DNA of 64,000 bases from Verrucomicrobiia bacterium (GCA_030425385.1 JAUIAH010000022.1:62001-126000); one strand, 5' to 3'. Shown: positions 26,040 to 36,395, numbered from the stretch's first letter. Numbers and translations are program-made. The notes: generated from the letters alone by a model not told the origin.

Positions 26040-29000
26040 ATGCAACTTGCTAGACTCATCGATCTGATCGCTAAGACGATTATCACCGTTATTATTGCAT
26101 TTGGGGTGAACGAATCGAAGGCGGGATTGGTCGGCTGGTGGACGTTTGATGATGCTAATGGAGTTGAAGCGGCAGACTCTTCGCCTGAAGGCGGGAATCA
26201 TCCGGCGATGCTGGAGAACGGGGCAATGTTTGTGTCAAACGGGGGGCGGTTCGGCGGTGGAGTCAGCTTGGATGGGGAAAACGATAGGGTTCGCATTGCG
26301 GATCATTCGGATTTCGAGTTCGATGCGGAGGCCTCATTCTCGATTGCGTTCTGGTTTAGGAGTTCGGTGGCTTTCCCCAACACGCGCGGTTTCATTGGAA
26401 AGGGATACGATTCGAATCCGCATATCGGCGGATACTATCTAATACGAGCGGGAGGGGACGAGATTCCTGAGTTCGATTCCCGTCAGACCTCGAGCAGCTC
26501 GCCCCGTGTGAGATTTGACAGCAATGCGCCTGATTCACAACTATCAGACGGCGACTGGCATCATATCGCCGTGGTGAAGGATGTTGAGACGGGGGTGATT
26601 CGGATATACTACGATAACGGGACACCAGTGATCTCTCCGTTGAGTGAATCGAGCGGAGATTGGGAAATGGGTATCAATGCGAGCGATGTAATCATCGGGC
26701 AGTATAACAACAGGTGGACGCAGGGACACTTTGATGATGTGGGGATCTGGAAGAACCTGGCGCTGACGGGAGAGGAGATTGCCGAGATTTATGAGAATGG
26801 CATTTCAGCTTTAGCAATTGAAGATACCGATGGCGACGGTCTGCCTGATGACTGGGAGCGGGGTGCGTTCGAGAATCTAGACGAGAAGGAAACCGGTGAC
26901 TTTGATTTGGATGGACTAACGAATGGCGAGGAGTTCGCCGTTGGCACAGATCCAACAGAATCGGACTCTGATGGTGATGGCTTGAGTGATGGGGATGAGT
27001 TCAACATCCATGCAACGGATCCGTCTGATCGAGACACGGACGGTGATGGGCTCACCGACGGCGCCGAGATCGACGTGTATAGCACTCTTCCTCGCGTTCC
27101 AGATACTGATGGCGATGGCCTGACCGATGGGGATGAGGTCAGCTTGCACGCGACCAAGCCTTCGGTATCAGATAGCGACGGGGATGGATTCTCCGACGGA
27201 GTTGAGATTGCTGCGGCTTCCGATCCGAATGATGCCACGAGGAAACCAGATCTCACCGATTTGGGAGATGTGCATATCAATGAGTTTGTCGCCTGTAATG
27301 GAGGCAGCTTGCTTGATGAGGATGGAGAATCGTCTGATTGGATCGAGCTTCGAAATCCGAATGATCTCATTCCGATCTCGATATCGGGATGGTATCTAAC
27401 CGATGACCCGTCGGATCTCACAAAGTGGGCGTTTCCAAACATGGCGCTAGAAGCGAATACGTTTCTGGTGATCTTCGCTTCGGGAAAGGATCGTGCCGTT
27501 CCGGGTAATGAGTTACATACGAACTTTGCCCTGCAGCGGGAGGGTGGCTACCTCGCATTGACCCGCGGCAATGAGGTTGGCGGAATGGAGGTGGTGCATC
27601 AGTTCAATGACTATGCTGAACAGTTTGAAGATGTCTCGTTCGGAGTGGTGGGTTCTCTCGATGAACTGAATTCGGGTTATTTCGCAGTGCCAACCCCAAG
27701 CGCGAACAACGATGGAATGGCGGTGGATGGCTTTGTCGCGGACACCTCATTCTCTGTTGGACGCGGGTTTTACGAAACGCCTCAAGAGGTGGTGATTGCT
27801 ACCGAAACGCCCGGAGCGAGTATCGTCTACACGCTTGATGGCACGATCCCCACCGAGAACCATGGCACCCGCGTGGATGCGCCTGATGCCGTGACTTCAC
27901 CATCTGCGACAGTCATGGTATCTACGACGACGCAGTTGCGTGCGATGGCGTTCAAAGAAGGGTTTCAGGCGACGAATGTCGATGTGCAGAGTTACATCTT
28001 TCCGGATGAGGTGCTGGGACAATCACGGCCGCGGGAAGCGTTTCAAGACTGGGGTAGTGCGGGGCCGGATTGGGAAATGGATCCCCAGGTAGTGAATCAT
28101 CCCCGCGAGTCCAACCGGGTGACTACGGATGATCTGTTAGAGATCCCGACTCTGTCGATCAATCTTCCCTTTGCTGATTTGTGGGGGAGTGCGTCCGGGA
28201 TCTATGCAGATGCGAATCAGAACGTGGAGAAATTCTGTTCTATTGAGTATTTCAATGCTAACGGTGATCCTGTAGCGCCGAACGCGGGAGAGACATTTCA
28301 GGTCGAGGGCACAGTTCAGATTGTGGGAGGAAGCAGCCCACGTAACTGGAAGGCCAATAAGCTTTCGCTACGATTAAAGTTTAGTCCATCGGGGGTATTG
28401 AGCACCAGTGGCAAGCGTTTGCGTGATCTATCGGCGGCGATCTTCGACAAGCCGTGGATTCCGTTTGGAGAGGAAGCGACAGATCGATTCGACACTCTCG
28501 TGCTCGACGCGCGATTGAATAATGTCTGGATTCATCCGGATAGCAGTCAGCGCGAGCGGGGCCAATATGTCAGGGATCAATACATCGCGGATCTGCAGAA
28601 TGCCCTGGGAGGCACGGCGCCTCACGGCAGGCATATGCATGTCTATCTGGCAGGGCTCTATTGGGGCATGTTCACCGTGCACGAGCGGCCTGACGACAAC
28701 TTTGCCGCAGAGTATCTGGGGGGCGATAAGGACGATTACGACGTGATTAAACACAAGCGATCAACAGTCGTCGCCGGATCGGCGGACAACTATCACGCAC
28801 TTCTTGATCTTGCAGAACGCGACCTGTCGTCACGTTCGAACTACGAAGCGATCTCCGAAGTGCTGGATGTGCAGGATCTCGCGCGCTATATGTTAGTCAA
28901 CTACTACGGCGGGAACACTGACTGGGCGCACCACAACTGGTATGCGAGTTACAATCGCGTGGCACCAGATGGAAAGTGGCGCTTCCATTCATGGGACGCC

Positions 29001-30581
29001 GAACACGTCTTGAAAGATCTCGATGACGACAGCACAGAGCTAGAGGACAACGATGACGATCAAGGCCCGGCAGTCATTCATCACAGCCTGATGGAGAATG
29101 CGGAGTATCGTCTGATCTTTGCTGATCTCGTGCGGAAGGAATGTTTTGACGGTGGCAACCTTACTCCGGGCAATGCGCTAGCCCATTACATGCGACGCAT
29201 AGCCATCATCAATGAAGCGATCCGGGCGGAGTCGGCCCGCTGGGGAGATAATAAAGTAGGTGGCGGTGCCCCGCACACCCGCGAGGACTGGTTGGCTGAA
29301 CTGGAGCGCCTCACCAACGACTATTTCCCAAAGCGAACAAATGCAGTTCTTGGGCAGTTGAAGGCGCGTGACTGGTACCCGGACACCAGTGCTCCCGTTT
29401 TGGGCCAGCCAGGTGGACAGGTTCCTGCCAATTTCTCACTCGAGGTGTCTAGTCCTGACGGTGGCACAATTTATTATACGCAGAATGGCAGCGATCCGCG
29501 TGAAGCCTTCACATCGAATCCCGTGGGTACGGCCTATACTCAGCCGATCGCTCTGGATACCACTGCGTTGATTAAAGCCCGCGTAAGGCGGGGGAACGAA
29601 TGGTCGGCGCTATCAGAAGCATTCTTTATTGTCGGTGGTGAGGAGGCGACAGTGGGGCGTCTCTTGATTAGCGAGATTCACTATCGTCCTGCGGCACCGA
29701 GTATCGATGAGATCGCGGCCGGGTTTGGTGATCGCGGGGAGTTTGAATTCATTGAGATCTTCAATAGCAGCGATGTGATCGTCAATTTGGATCACGTGCG
29801 GTTTAGTGATGGGATTCACTTTGACTTTGCGACGGATTCCTCGATCCGGCAATTGGCTTCCGGTCAGCGACTCCTTCTCGTTGAGAACGCACAGGCGTTC
29901 CGTTCACGCTACGGGAATGAGCTGCCGGTTGCCGGTGAATTTCAGAGAGGAAGCCAGCTGGCGAATGGCGGTGAGCGTCTCACATTGATCAATGAGGCAT
30001 TGCCTGAAGGGGAACAAACGATCCAGGACATCGCTTTTGACGACGAAGCCCCGTGGCCGGAGGAAGCGGATGGGCATGGGTTCTCGCTCACCTTGCGTGA
30101 CCCCAGTGGTCAACCGGATTCCAGCCTCGCGAGTAGCTGGAGGGCGAGTTCCTCCATAGGCGGTTCACCTGGAACGGAAGATACCGGCCTCAACCTCGCT
30201 ACTTGGTTGGCAAGCCACGGCCTTACCGAAGGGGACGAGCACTTGGATCAAGATGGTGACGGTCTTCTGACCCTCCTTGAGTATGGGCTAGGCACCGACC
30301 CGGTAGGTGCGCATTCGGCCGACATGATCGTTGTCGGAACGGTGATAGAGCAAGGCCAGGCCTTCCTAACGGTTTCCTATCCGAGCAATGACGTGGCAAA
30401 TGACTACTCACTGCTCGCCGAGTTCTCGACCGACTTGGTCGAGTGGACAGATGCCCTGGAAGTGGTGTCTCGTGCGCCCGGCGAGCAGGTGGGGCAGACC
30501 CGAATCGTGGTGCGCACCCATCTTCCGCTGGACGAAACTCAGGAGCAGTTCTTCCGGCTACACCTTGTCCCGTTTGAATAG
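26040..30581 (+). CDS. Giant secreted LamG-TSP3-lamin tail-CotH kinase protein
   Basis: A 1513-residue extracellular protein. Order of domains: signal peptide (~1-28); LamG/concanavalin-like fold (~30-235, G-L-V-G-W-W-T-F-D ... F-S-I-A-F-W); thrombospondin type 3 calcium repeats (~261-400, repeated D-T-D-G-D-G-L); lamin tail domain (~408-560, I-N-E-F-V-A ... D-W-I-E-L-R-N); a chitobiase/FN3-like segment (~575-640); CotH kinase domain (~700-1060, with F-H-S-W-D-A-E near 980); a second FN3-like segment; a second lamin tail domain (~1206-1330, L-L-I-S-E-I-H-Y-R-P); and a C-terminal W-T-D ... F-F-R-L module. CotH domains are atypical protein kinases in spore coats, but in PVC bacteria they occur in secreted adhesin-like proteins of unknown substrate. 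It lies between Sde182-like and pectate lyase genes. Confidence 0.9.
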   Translation: MQLARLIDLIAKTIITVIIAFGVNESKAGLVGWWTFDDANGVEAADSSPEGGNHPAMLENGAMFVSNGGRFGGGVSLDGENDRVRIADHSDFEFDAEASFSIAFWFRSSVAFPNTRGFIGKGYDSNPHIGGYYLIRAGGDEIPEFDSRQTSSSSPRVRFDSNAPDSQLSDGDWHHIAVVKDVETGVIRIYYDNGTPVISPLSESSGDWEMGINASDVIIGQYNNRWTQGHFDDVGIWKNLALTGEEIAEIYENGISALAIEDTDGDGLPDDWERGAFENLDEKETGDFDLDGLTNGEEFAVGTDPTESDSDGDGLSDGDEFNIHATDPSDRDTDGDGLTDGAEIDVYSTLPRVPDTDGDGLTDGDEVSLHATKPSVSDSDGDGFSDGVEIAAASDPNDATRKPDLTDLGDVHINEFVACNGGSLLDEDGESSDWIELRNPNDLIPISISGWYLTDDPSDLTKWAFPNMALEANTFLVIFASGKDRAVPGNELHTNFALQREGGYLALTRGNEVGGMEVVHQFNDYAEQFEDVSFGVVGSLDELNSGYFAVPTPSANNDGMAVDGFVADTSFSVGRGFYETPQEVVIATETPGASIVYTLDGTIPTENHGTRVDAPDAVTSPSATVMVSTTTQLRAMAFKEGFQATNVDVQSYIFPDEVLGQSRPREAFQDWGSAGPDWEMDPQVVNHPRESNRVTTDDLLEIPTLSINLPFADLWGSASGIYADANQNVEKFCSIEYFNANGDPVAPNAGETFQVEGTVQIVGGSSPRNWKANKLSLRLKFSPSGVLSTSGKRLRDLSAAIFDKPWIPFGEEATDRFDTLVLDARLNNVWIHPDSSQRERGQYVRDQYIADLQNALGGTAPHGRHMHVYLAGLYWGMFTVHERPDDNFAAEYLGGDKDDYDVIKHKRSTVVAGSADNYHALLDLAERDLSSRSNYEAISEVLDVQDLARYMLVNYYGGNTDWAHHNWYASYNRVAPDGKWRFHSWDAEHVLKDLDDDSTELEDNDDDQGPAVIHHSLMENAEYRLIFADLVRKECFDGGNLTPGNALAHYMRRIAIINEAIRAESARWGDNKVGGGAPHTREDWLAELERLTNDYFPKRTNAVLGQLKARDWYPDTSAPVLGQPGGQVPANFSLEVSSPDGGTIYYTQNGSDPREAFTSNPVGTAYTQPIALDTTALIKARVRRGNEWSALSEAFFIVGGEEATVGRLLISEIHYRPAAPSIDEIAAGFGDRGEFEFIEIFNSSDVIVNLDHVRFSDGIHFDFATDSSIRQLASGQRLLLVENAQAFRSRYGNELPVAGEFQRGSQLANGGERLTLINEALPEGEQTIQDIAFDDEAPWPEEADGHGFSLTLRDPSGQPDSSLASSWRASSSIGGSPGTEDTGLNLATWLASHGLTEGDEHLDQDGDGLLTLLEYGLGTDPVGAHSADMIVVGTVIEQGQAFLTVSYPSNDVANDYSLLAEFSTDLVEWTDALEVVSRAPGEQVGQTRIVVRTHLPLDETQEQFFRLHLVPFE

Positions 30582-30678
30582 AACTGACCGTCGGATGCGA
30601 AAGCGAAACCTAACGATCTTTTCCTACGATTCAGTGCATAAAGTGATCGATCCGCGACGTCTCAACACTCATATACGA

Positions 30679-32061
30679 ATGAAAGCAATCACCTTACTCC
30701 TAACAGCCATCCTTTGCACCGTTTCCTTTGCGGAAGATGAACAGACCATCTTCGATGATCCCAAAGCCATCCCTGCCTTCCCCGGTGCAGAAGGCTACGG
30801 TGCCATCGCCAAGGGTGGACGTGGAGGCCAGGTCATTGCCGTGACCAACTTGAACAGTTCAGGCCCCGGTAGCTTCCAGTCCGCTTGTGACGCCGAGGGG
30901 CCCCGAATCGTCGTGTTCAAAGTCGGTGGCACGATTGATGGTAATGTGCGGATCAAGAATGATTTCATTACCGTTGCCGGCCAGACCGCCCCTGGCGATG
31001 GCATCACGATTAAGGGCAATCTAAGCATTGCGGCGAACGAAGTTGTCATTCGCTACATTCGTGTGCGCACTGATGGAAAGGCAGATGCGATTAGCGGTCG
31101 ATACAAAAAGCATATCATCTTTGATCACGTTTCCGCCAGTTGGGGAGCGGACGAGGTGTTCTCCATCTATCATTGCGACCACGTGACCATTCAGAATTGT
31201 CTTATCTCAGAATCGGTCGGCCACGGGACGAGTCATCGCTTTGCAGCTATCTGGGGGAGTCAATACAGCTCGCATCATCGCAATCTCATCGCGCACTGTG
31301 ATAGCCGCAATCCAAGGTGGGCCTCTGGCTGCGGCTTCAACGATTATCGCAACAACGTCATCTACAATTGGGGTTACAATAGCTGTTATGGTGCTGAAGC
31401 GCACCAGCGAGGGGATCGTCGCCAGCCGCCGGTTGAGTTCTCACATATCAATATGGTGGGCAATTACTACAAACCCGGCCCGGCTACCAAAGATGGCGTT
31501 CGAACTCGGATCGCCAATCCTTCTTCCCGCGACGGAGCGGATGATGCCGGCAAGTGGTGGGTCGCAGACAATGTGATGGATGAGAGTGAGGAGGTCACCG
31601 CTGACAATTGGTTAGGTGTTCGCCCTTCTGGCCCGGAGTATCGCCTCGAAGAACCCTGGCCAGCCATGCCTATCAATCAGGTTTCCGCGAAAGAAGCTTA
31701 CGCATCCGTGCTCGCCAATGCTGGCTGCTCTTTGCCGAGACGTGACTCGGTTGATAGGCGTATTGTCAAAGAAGTGTCCGACGGAACCGCGACTTACGGC
31801 AATGGCATCATCAGCACTGCTGAAGACGTCGGAGGGTGGCCCGAATTGAAGAGTGGCACTGCTCCCGCTGACTCCGATGACGATGGCATGTCCGATGACT
31901 GGGAAAACATGCATGGCCTCGACCCTAAAAACTCGGCAGACGGGGCCAAGGATAGTGATGGTGACGGCTATACCAACGTTGAAGAGTTCCTCAATGACAC
32001 CCATCCGAAGGAGGCGATTGATTACACCAAGCACGCGAACAATATCAATACATTGAAATGA
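30679..32061 (+). CDS. PL1-like pectate lyase with C-terminal calcium-binding repeat
   Basis: A 460-residue secreted polysaccharide lyase of the right-handed parallel beta-helix type. Signal peptide MKAITLLLTAILCTVSFA from the ATG at 30679. The start I-P-A-F-P-G-A-E-G-Y-G-A, then G-G-R-G-G-Q-V-I-A-V-T-N-L, F-K-V-G-G-T-I, I-T-V-A-G-Q-T-A-P-G-D-G-I-T and F-D-H-V-S-A-S-W-G-A-D-E-V match PL1-type pectate lyases of this subgroup. Catalysis would be beta-elimination of polygalacturonate with calcium. The C-terminus (~390-450) holds a TSP3/EF-hand-like piece D-S-D-D-D-G-M-S-D-D-W-E-N. Its stop overlaps the next gene's ATG (ATGA), so translation is coupled to the 32058 Sde182-like gene. This is the strongest hint that the locus targets pectin-like polymers. 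Confidence 0.92.
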   Translation: MKAITLLLTAILCTVSFAEDEQTIFDDPKAIPAFPGAEGYGAIAKGGRGGQVIAVTNLNSSGPGSFQSACDAEGPRIVVFKVGGTIDGNVRIKNDFITVAGQTAPGDGITIKGNLSIAANEVVIRYIRVRTDGKADAISGRYKKHIIFDHVSASWGADEVFSIYHCDHVTIQNCLISESVGHGTSHRFAAIWGSQYSSHHRNLIAHCDSRNPRWASGCGFNDYRNNVIYNWGYNSCYGAEAHQRGDRRQPPVEFSHINMVGNYYKPGPATKDGVRTRIANPSSRDGADDAGKWWVADNVMDESEEVTADNWLGVRPSGPEYRLEEPWPAMPINQVSAKEAYASVLANAGCSLPRRDSVDRRIVKEVSDGTATYGNGIISTAEDVGGWPELKSGTAPADSDDDGMSDDWENMHGLDPKNSADGAKDSDGDGYTNVEEFLNDTHPKEAIDYTKHANNINTLK

Positions 32062-34940
32062 AAGCAGCATGGCTCTCATTCCTTGTTTGTGCTCAGATCG
32101 TCGCTGGTACAGAACGCCCACGTGTGATTGTCACATCGGATGGTGAGATTGATGATCAATGTTCGATGGTACGCTTTCTTCTTTATACGAATGAATGCGA
32201 TGTGGAGGGGATCGTTTCATCGTCTTCACAGTATCACGCTCATGACAAGAATTGGGCGGGTGATGATTGGATCGATCCGGCGTTGGAGGCTTATGCGCAG
32301 GTGCACCCGAATCTCGTGAAGCATGACCCACGCTATCCTACTCCCGAGTATCTCCGTGAGCGTATTGCGTTGGGAAATGTGAAGACGGTTGGTGATATGG
32401 AGAAACCCACGGAAGGTTCCAACTTGATTGTAAAGGTCTTGTTAGACCAAACAGATGAGCGCCCAGTGTGGATGCAAGCATGGGGCGGGATGAACACATT
32501 TGCGCGCGCCTTCAAAACTATCGAGGAGGAGCACCCCGATCGCATGGCCGAAGTGGCTGCCAAATCGCGCTTCTTCTTCATCTGGGAACAAGACCGTACA
32601 TATCAAGAATACATCCGGCCTGTCTGGGGCAAGTATGAGATTCCCACCATTGTGTCAGACCAGTTTGAAGCGATTGCATATCGATGGAAGTCAGCGCAGC
32701 CAGAGAAGATGCATCCCTACTTTGAAGGTCCTTGGATGCGAGAGCATATCCTGGAAGGCCATGGGCCACTCTGCGCGGGATACGCTTCCCATGAGAACGG
32801 CGACTTCCGTTCGGAAGGTGATTCCCCGGCCTTTCTCCACACGATCGTTACTGGTCTTCGGAATATGGAGTCGCCGCATTGGGGTGGGTGGGGTGGACGT
32901 TATGTGAGGGTTCGTGAGAATCTTTGGCTCGATCCGGTGCCAGTCAATGGATACAGCCATCCGCCTGGAATTTGGAATGGATCGACTGGCTGGGGACGTA
33001 ATAGTTTGCGCTCGTCGTCTACTTCCACGTCGGAGCAGCGTTTGGTGTATTTCAAGCCGATGTGGCGATGGACGCCTGCTTTGCAGAATGACTTTGCCGC
33101 GCGAGCGGATTGGTGTGTAAAGTCTGTCGATGAAGCCAATCATCCGCCAGTGGTGACACTTGGCCATGAAAGCTATCTTACCTTCAAGCCTGGTGAAGGT
33201 GTCCAACTAAGTGCAATGGCAACCGATCCTGACGATGACGCCCTGACCTATAGATGGTGGCAATATGAGGAAGCGGATACCTATCCTAGCAAGGTAGCCA
33301 TCGAGAAGACAAGCGCAACCTCCGCCTCATTTAAGGTTCCAGACGATGCAAATCATGCGGAGGATATTCATATCATTTGCGAAGTTACGGACGATGGTTC
33401 GCCGCCGCTGACTCGCTATCAACGAGTGGTGATCGAAGTGAGCGATCCACTGACTCCGCCAAGCTATATGACCAATGGCGCTGGCGCAGTAGAGATTCCT
33501 CCTATGGTAGCCCACTTCCCTTTGAACAGTGGCGACAGTGTGCGGGTAACGGATGTGGTTGGCGGGATCGAAGGAACGCTCCACAATGCCGACCCTAAGG
33601 TTTCATGGGCGGACGGTGCGCTGCATCTGGACGGGATCGATGATCGAATCATCGTCGAACACGATTCCACTTTCGACTTCGGCAACGATTCGTTCAGCAT
33701 TGCTTTCTGGATGCGATGGCCGAAAGGTCTCCGCCCAGCTTACGAGCGCATTCTCACCAAAGGTGATTATGATTCTTCCCTCGATGGCGAGACGGGCAAA
33801 CGGTATGAAATCTATATCAGCTCAGACAATTTACGATTCAATGTCGATGACGACCGTTGCAGATCACAGATCCAGGTTTCCATGGATCCTTATCGCACGG
33901 GCGAGTGGGTGCATGTGACAGCCGTGCGTGACCGTAGGAACAAGCGACTGAAGCTTTACGCAAATGGGGTGCTTATGCCGCCGAACAATCCAGGAAATCC
34001 GAACAATGACGGTACCGACGCGACTGGAGATATTGCCAATACTGTTGGGCTTTACATCGGCGATGCCAGTCGGGAAGACAATCCCTTCCAGGGTGGACTC
34101 AGGGATTTGCGATTCTTCCGAGCGGCTCTTTCACACAATCAAACGGCAGCCATCGCATCAAAAGCCACCTTGATTGAGAAACCTTTGCCGCAGATGAAGA
34201 ACGAGAATCGGGTGATCGCAGCCAAGGTTTCTGAGATTCCACCCATGACAGCACACTTTGCCATCAACGAGGGTAAGGGAGATCAGTTGAACGATAGCGT
34301 TTTGGGTGTGGTTGGTGCGTTGGCCAATGCAAGGGAGGACTCATGGAGTTCGAGTTCCAAAGGGATTGCTTTGAGGTTCGATGGGGCTGACCAGCGAGTC
34401 GTCGTGCCTCATAGTGTAGGCGTCGATTTCGCTGATGAGTCATTCTCGGTCGCCTTCCACGTGCGTGGGAAGAAGAGGATCCGTCCTATCCAACAATATC
34501 TCCTTTGCAAAGGGAGCGGTGATTTGGAATCGGAGAGTGAGGCCCATTGGGAACTTACCGTACAGGAATGTGGGCTCCGCTTTCTTGTCGATGACCAGAT
34601 CAAGAGATCGTCCATTCGAGTTTCAGGCGGCTCCCTTTATGAAGGGGACTGGGTTCACATCGCTGCAGTGCGTGACCGAAGGGCGAAGCGATTGAAACTC
34701 TTCATCAATGGCGAGTTACAGCAATCCATTGCTGAAGGAGATGATGGCGACGACGGTATTGACCAAACTGGCAGTGTTGCTAACACACGAGATCTGATTA
34801 TCGGTAATTCCAGCCAGCGAGACCTCGCATTCGCCGGAGAAATTGCTGATATTCGGTTCTATCGATCAGCTCTGACACCATCACAGATTGCTGGCGTCGC
34901 AAGACTCCGACGCTCTGCGGCTGCTAACCCACTCCATTGA
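32058..34940 (+). CDS. Sde182-like (DUF1593) protein fused to two LamG domains
   Basis: A 960-residue secreted protein, starting inside the pectate lyase stop (ATGA). Residues 1-16 form a short signal. The DUF1593 domain (~18-365) has V-T-S-D-G-E-I-D-D, S-S-S-Q-Y-H, W-G-G-M-N-T-F-A-R-A, E-G-D-S-P-A-F-L-H, W-G-G-W-G-G-R and N-D-F-A-A-R-A-D-W. The Ig-like domain (~370-475) has A-T-D-P-D-D-D-A-L-T-Y-R-W-W. Two LamG domains follow (~490-690 and ~730-950), each with an F-S-I/V-A-F and H-V/I-T/A-A-V-R-D-R-R/A-x-K-R-L-K-L pattern, so they duplicated from each other. LamG modules probably anchor the enzyme to polysaccharide or to the cell surface. This architecture is unusual for the family. Confidence 0.9.
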   Translation: MKAAWLSFLVCAQIVAGTERPRVIVTSDGEIDDQCSMVRFLLYTNECDVEGIVSSSSQYHAHDKNWAGDDWIDPALEAYAQVHPNLVKHDPRYPTPEYLRERIALGNVKTVGDMEKPTEGSNLIVKVLLDQTDERPVWMQAWGGMNTFARAFKTIEEEHPDRMAEVAAKSRFFFIWEQDRTYQEYIRPVWGKYEIPTIVSDQFEAIAYRWKSAQPEKMHPYFEGPWMREHILEGHGPLCAGYASHENGDFRSEGDSPAFLHTIVTGLRNMESPHWGGWGGRYVRVRENLWLDPVPVNGYSHPPGIWNGSTGWGRNSLRSSSTSTSEQRLVYFKPMWRWTPALQNDFAARADWCVKSVDEANHPPVVTLGHESYLTFKPGEGVQLSAMATDPDDDALTYRWWQYEEADTYPSKVAIEKTSATSASFKVPDDANHAEDIHIICEVTDDGSPPLTRYQRVVIEVSDPLTPPSYMTNGAGAVEIPPMVAHFPLNSGDSVRVTDVVGGIEGTLHNADPKVSWADGALHLDGIDDRIIVEHDSTFDFGNDSFSIAFWMRWPKGLRPAYERILTKGDYDSSLDGETGKRYEIYISSDNLRFNVDDDRCRSQIQVSMDPYRTGEWVHVTAVRDRRNKRLKLYANGVLMPPNNPGNPNNDGTDATGDIANTVGLYIGDASREDNPFQGGLRDLRFFRAALSHNQTAAIASKATLIEKPLPQMKNENRVIAAKVSEIPPMTAHFAINEGKGDQLNDSVLGVVGALANAREDSWSSSSKGIALRFDGADQRVVVPHSVGVDFADESFSVAFHVRGKKRIRPIQQYLLCKGSGDLESESEAHWELTVQECGLRFLVDDQIKRSSIRVSGGSLYEGDWVHIAAVRDRRAKRLKLFINGELQQSIAEGDDGDDGIDQTGSVANTRDLIIGNSSQRDLAFAGEIADIRFYRSALTPSQIAGVARLRRSAAANPLH

Positions 34941-34976
34941 TCAACTTTACTGCTTTTCGACGACCTATTGATTGTA

Positions 34977-36395
34977 ATGAATTTATTTTCCTTAGCGCTG
35001 GCTTTCTTTGTTATCGGCGCATGCTCTGCCTCATTTGCATCCGAACGTTCGCGGGTCATTGTGACCAGTGATGGTGAGATTGACGACGAATGTTCCCTCG
35101 TCCGCTTCCTTCTCTACGCGAACGAATGGGACATTGAAGGGATCATCACCTCCAGTTCGCAGTATCACTGGCAGGGACACAAATGGGCCGGAGACGATTG
35201 GGCGCAGCCATATTTGAAAGCCTATGCGGAAGTACATCCGAATCTGGTGAAACATGACCCCCGGTTTCCTGATGCGAAGTTCTTGCAAGCACGCACTTTG
35301 CTAGGCAATACCAAGGCAGAAGGTGAAATGGAGGAAGTTACGGCGGGTTCACAGCGTATCGTTGAGGTCTTGTTAGACCAGTCGGATTCACGGCCCATTT
35401 GGTTGCAAGCGTGGGGTGGGACGAATACGATCGCCCGCGCATTGAAGACCATTGAGGAGGAACACCCGTCAGAGATGGCAAGAGTGGCAAAGAAGATTCG
35501 GCTCTACCTTATCTGGGAGCAAGACAAGACTTATCAAGAGTATGTTCGTCCACATTGGGGAAAGTATCAGATTCCCACAATCATCTCGGATCAGTTTATT
35601 GCGTTCTTTTATCATTGGAAGAAGTATCTTCCCAAGAAGGAACAGAGCTATATGGTTGGCTCGTGGATGAGGGCGAACGTTCTGGAGAGCCACGGCCCAT
35701 TGTGTTCGCTGTACAAGGCGCGAAAGGCCGGAGAGAAGGGATACGATGACGGTGACTTCCGTTCAGAAGGCGACTCGCCTGCATTTCTCCATACCATTCC
35801 CACAGGCCTAAGGAGCACAGAATCGCCGAACTGGGGTGGCTGGGGTGGGCGCTTTGTGTGGGTACGTGACAACACCTGGCTCGATCCTGTCTCGGAGCCT
35901 GGCTACGAGTATCCCAAGGGGCGCTGGTATACGAGTTCGGCTTGGGGGCGTTCGCGGCTGCGGAAGAACATTCCCAATGATGAGGAACTCACCGACTACC
36001 TGAAGCCGCAATCGCGATGGATCGCCGCCATTCAGAATGATTTCGCCGGCCGCGCTGATTGGTGCGTCAAGTCGTTCGAAGAGGCCAACCATGAACCCAA
36101 AGTCGTTCTCACTCACGGCCCTGACATCAATGCTAAGGCGAGTGGGCGGGTCCAGCTCGGCGTCAAAGCCACCGATCCTGATGGCGACAAGCTCACCTAT
36201 CGCTGGTGGCGCTATCATGAAGCGGACACTTACGACGGCGACTTTGCCATCCAGAGTTCCGACAAGCCAAACGCCTCTTTCAACGTCCCCGTCGATGCCC
36301 AGAATGGCGACACCATCCACATCGTCTGCGAAGTCACCGACGCCGGAAGCCCGCCCATCACCCGTTACCAACGCGCTGTGATTTCAGTGAGATAG
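34977..36395 (+). CDS. Sde182-like (DUF1593) nucleoside-hydrolase-fold protein
   Basis: A 472-residue secreted paralog, last of the cluster; ATG at 34977 gives a signal peptide ending S-A-S-F-A-S. The DUF1593 domain (~25-370) keeps V-T-S-D-G-E-I-D-D, S-S-S-Q-Y-H-W, W-A-G-D-D-W, W-G-G-T-N-T-I-A-R-A, E-G-D-S-P-A-F-L-H and W-G-G-W-G-G-R. Ig-like domain ~375-472 with T-D-P-D-G-D-K-L-T-Y-R-W-W. It is much closer to the 32058 protein than to the other two and lacks LamG modules. Start of the gene lies 36 bp after the previous stop. Downstream lies a block of broken accessory genes. Confidence 0.9.
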   Translation: MNLFSLALAFFVIGACSASFASERSRVIVTSDGEIDDECSLVRFLLYANEWDIEGIITSSSQYHWQGHKWAGDDWAQPYLKAYAEVHPNLVKHDPRFPDAKFLQARTLLGNTKAEGEMEEVTAGSQRIVEVLLDQSDSRPIWLQAWGGTNTIARALKTIEEEHPSEMARVAKKIRLYLIWEQDKTYQEYVRPHWGKYQIPTIISDQFIAFFYHWKKYLPKKEQSYMVGSWMRANVLESHGPLCSLYKARKAGEKGYDDGDFRSEGDSPAFLHTIPTGLRSTESPNWGGWGGRFVWVRDNTWLDPVSEPGYEYPKGRWYTSSAWGRSRLRKNIPNDEELTDYLKPQSRWIAAIQNDFAGRADWCVKSFEEANHEPKVVLTHGPDINAKASGRVQLGVKATDPDGDKLTYRWWRYHEADTYDGDFAIQSSDKPNASFNVPVDAQNGDTIHIVCEVTDAGSPPITRYQRAVISVR

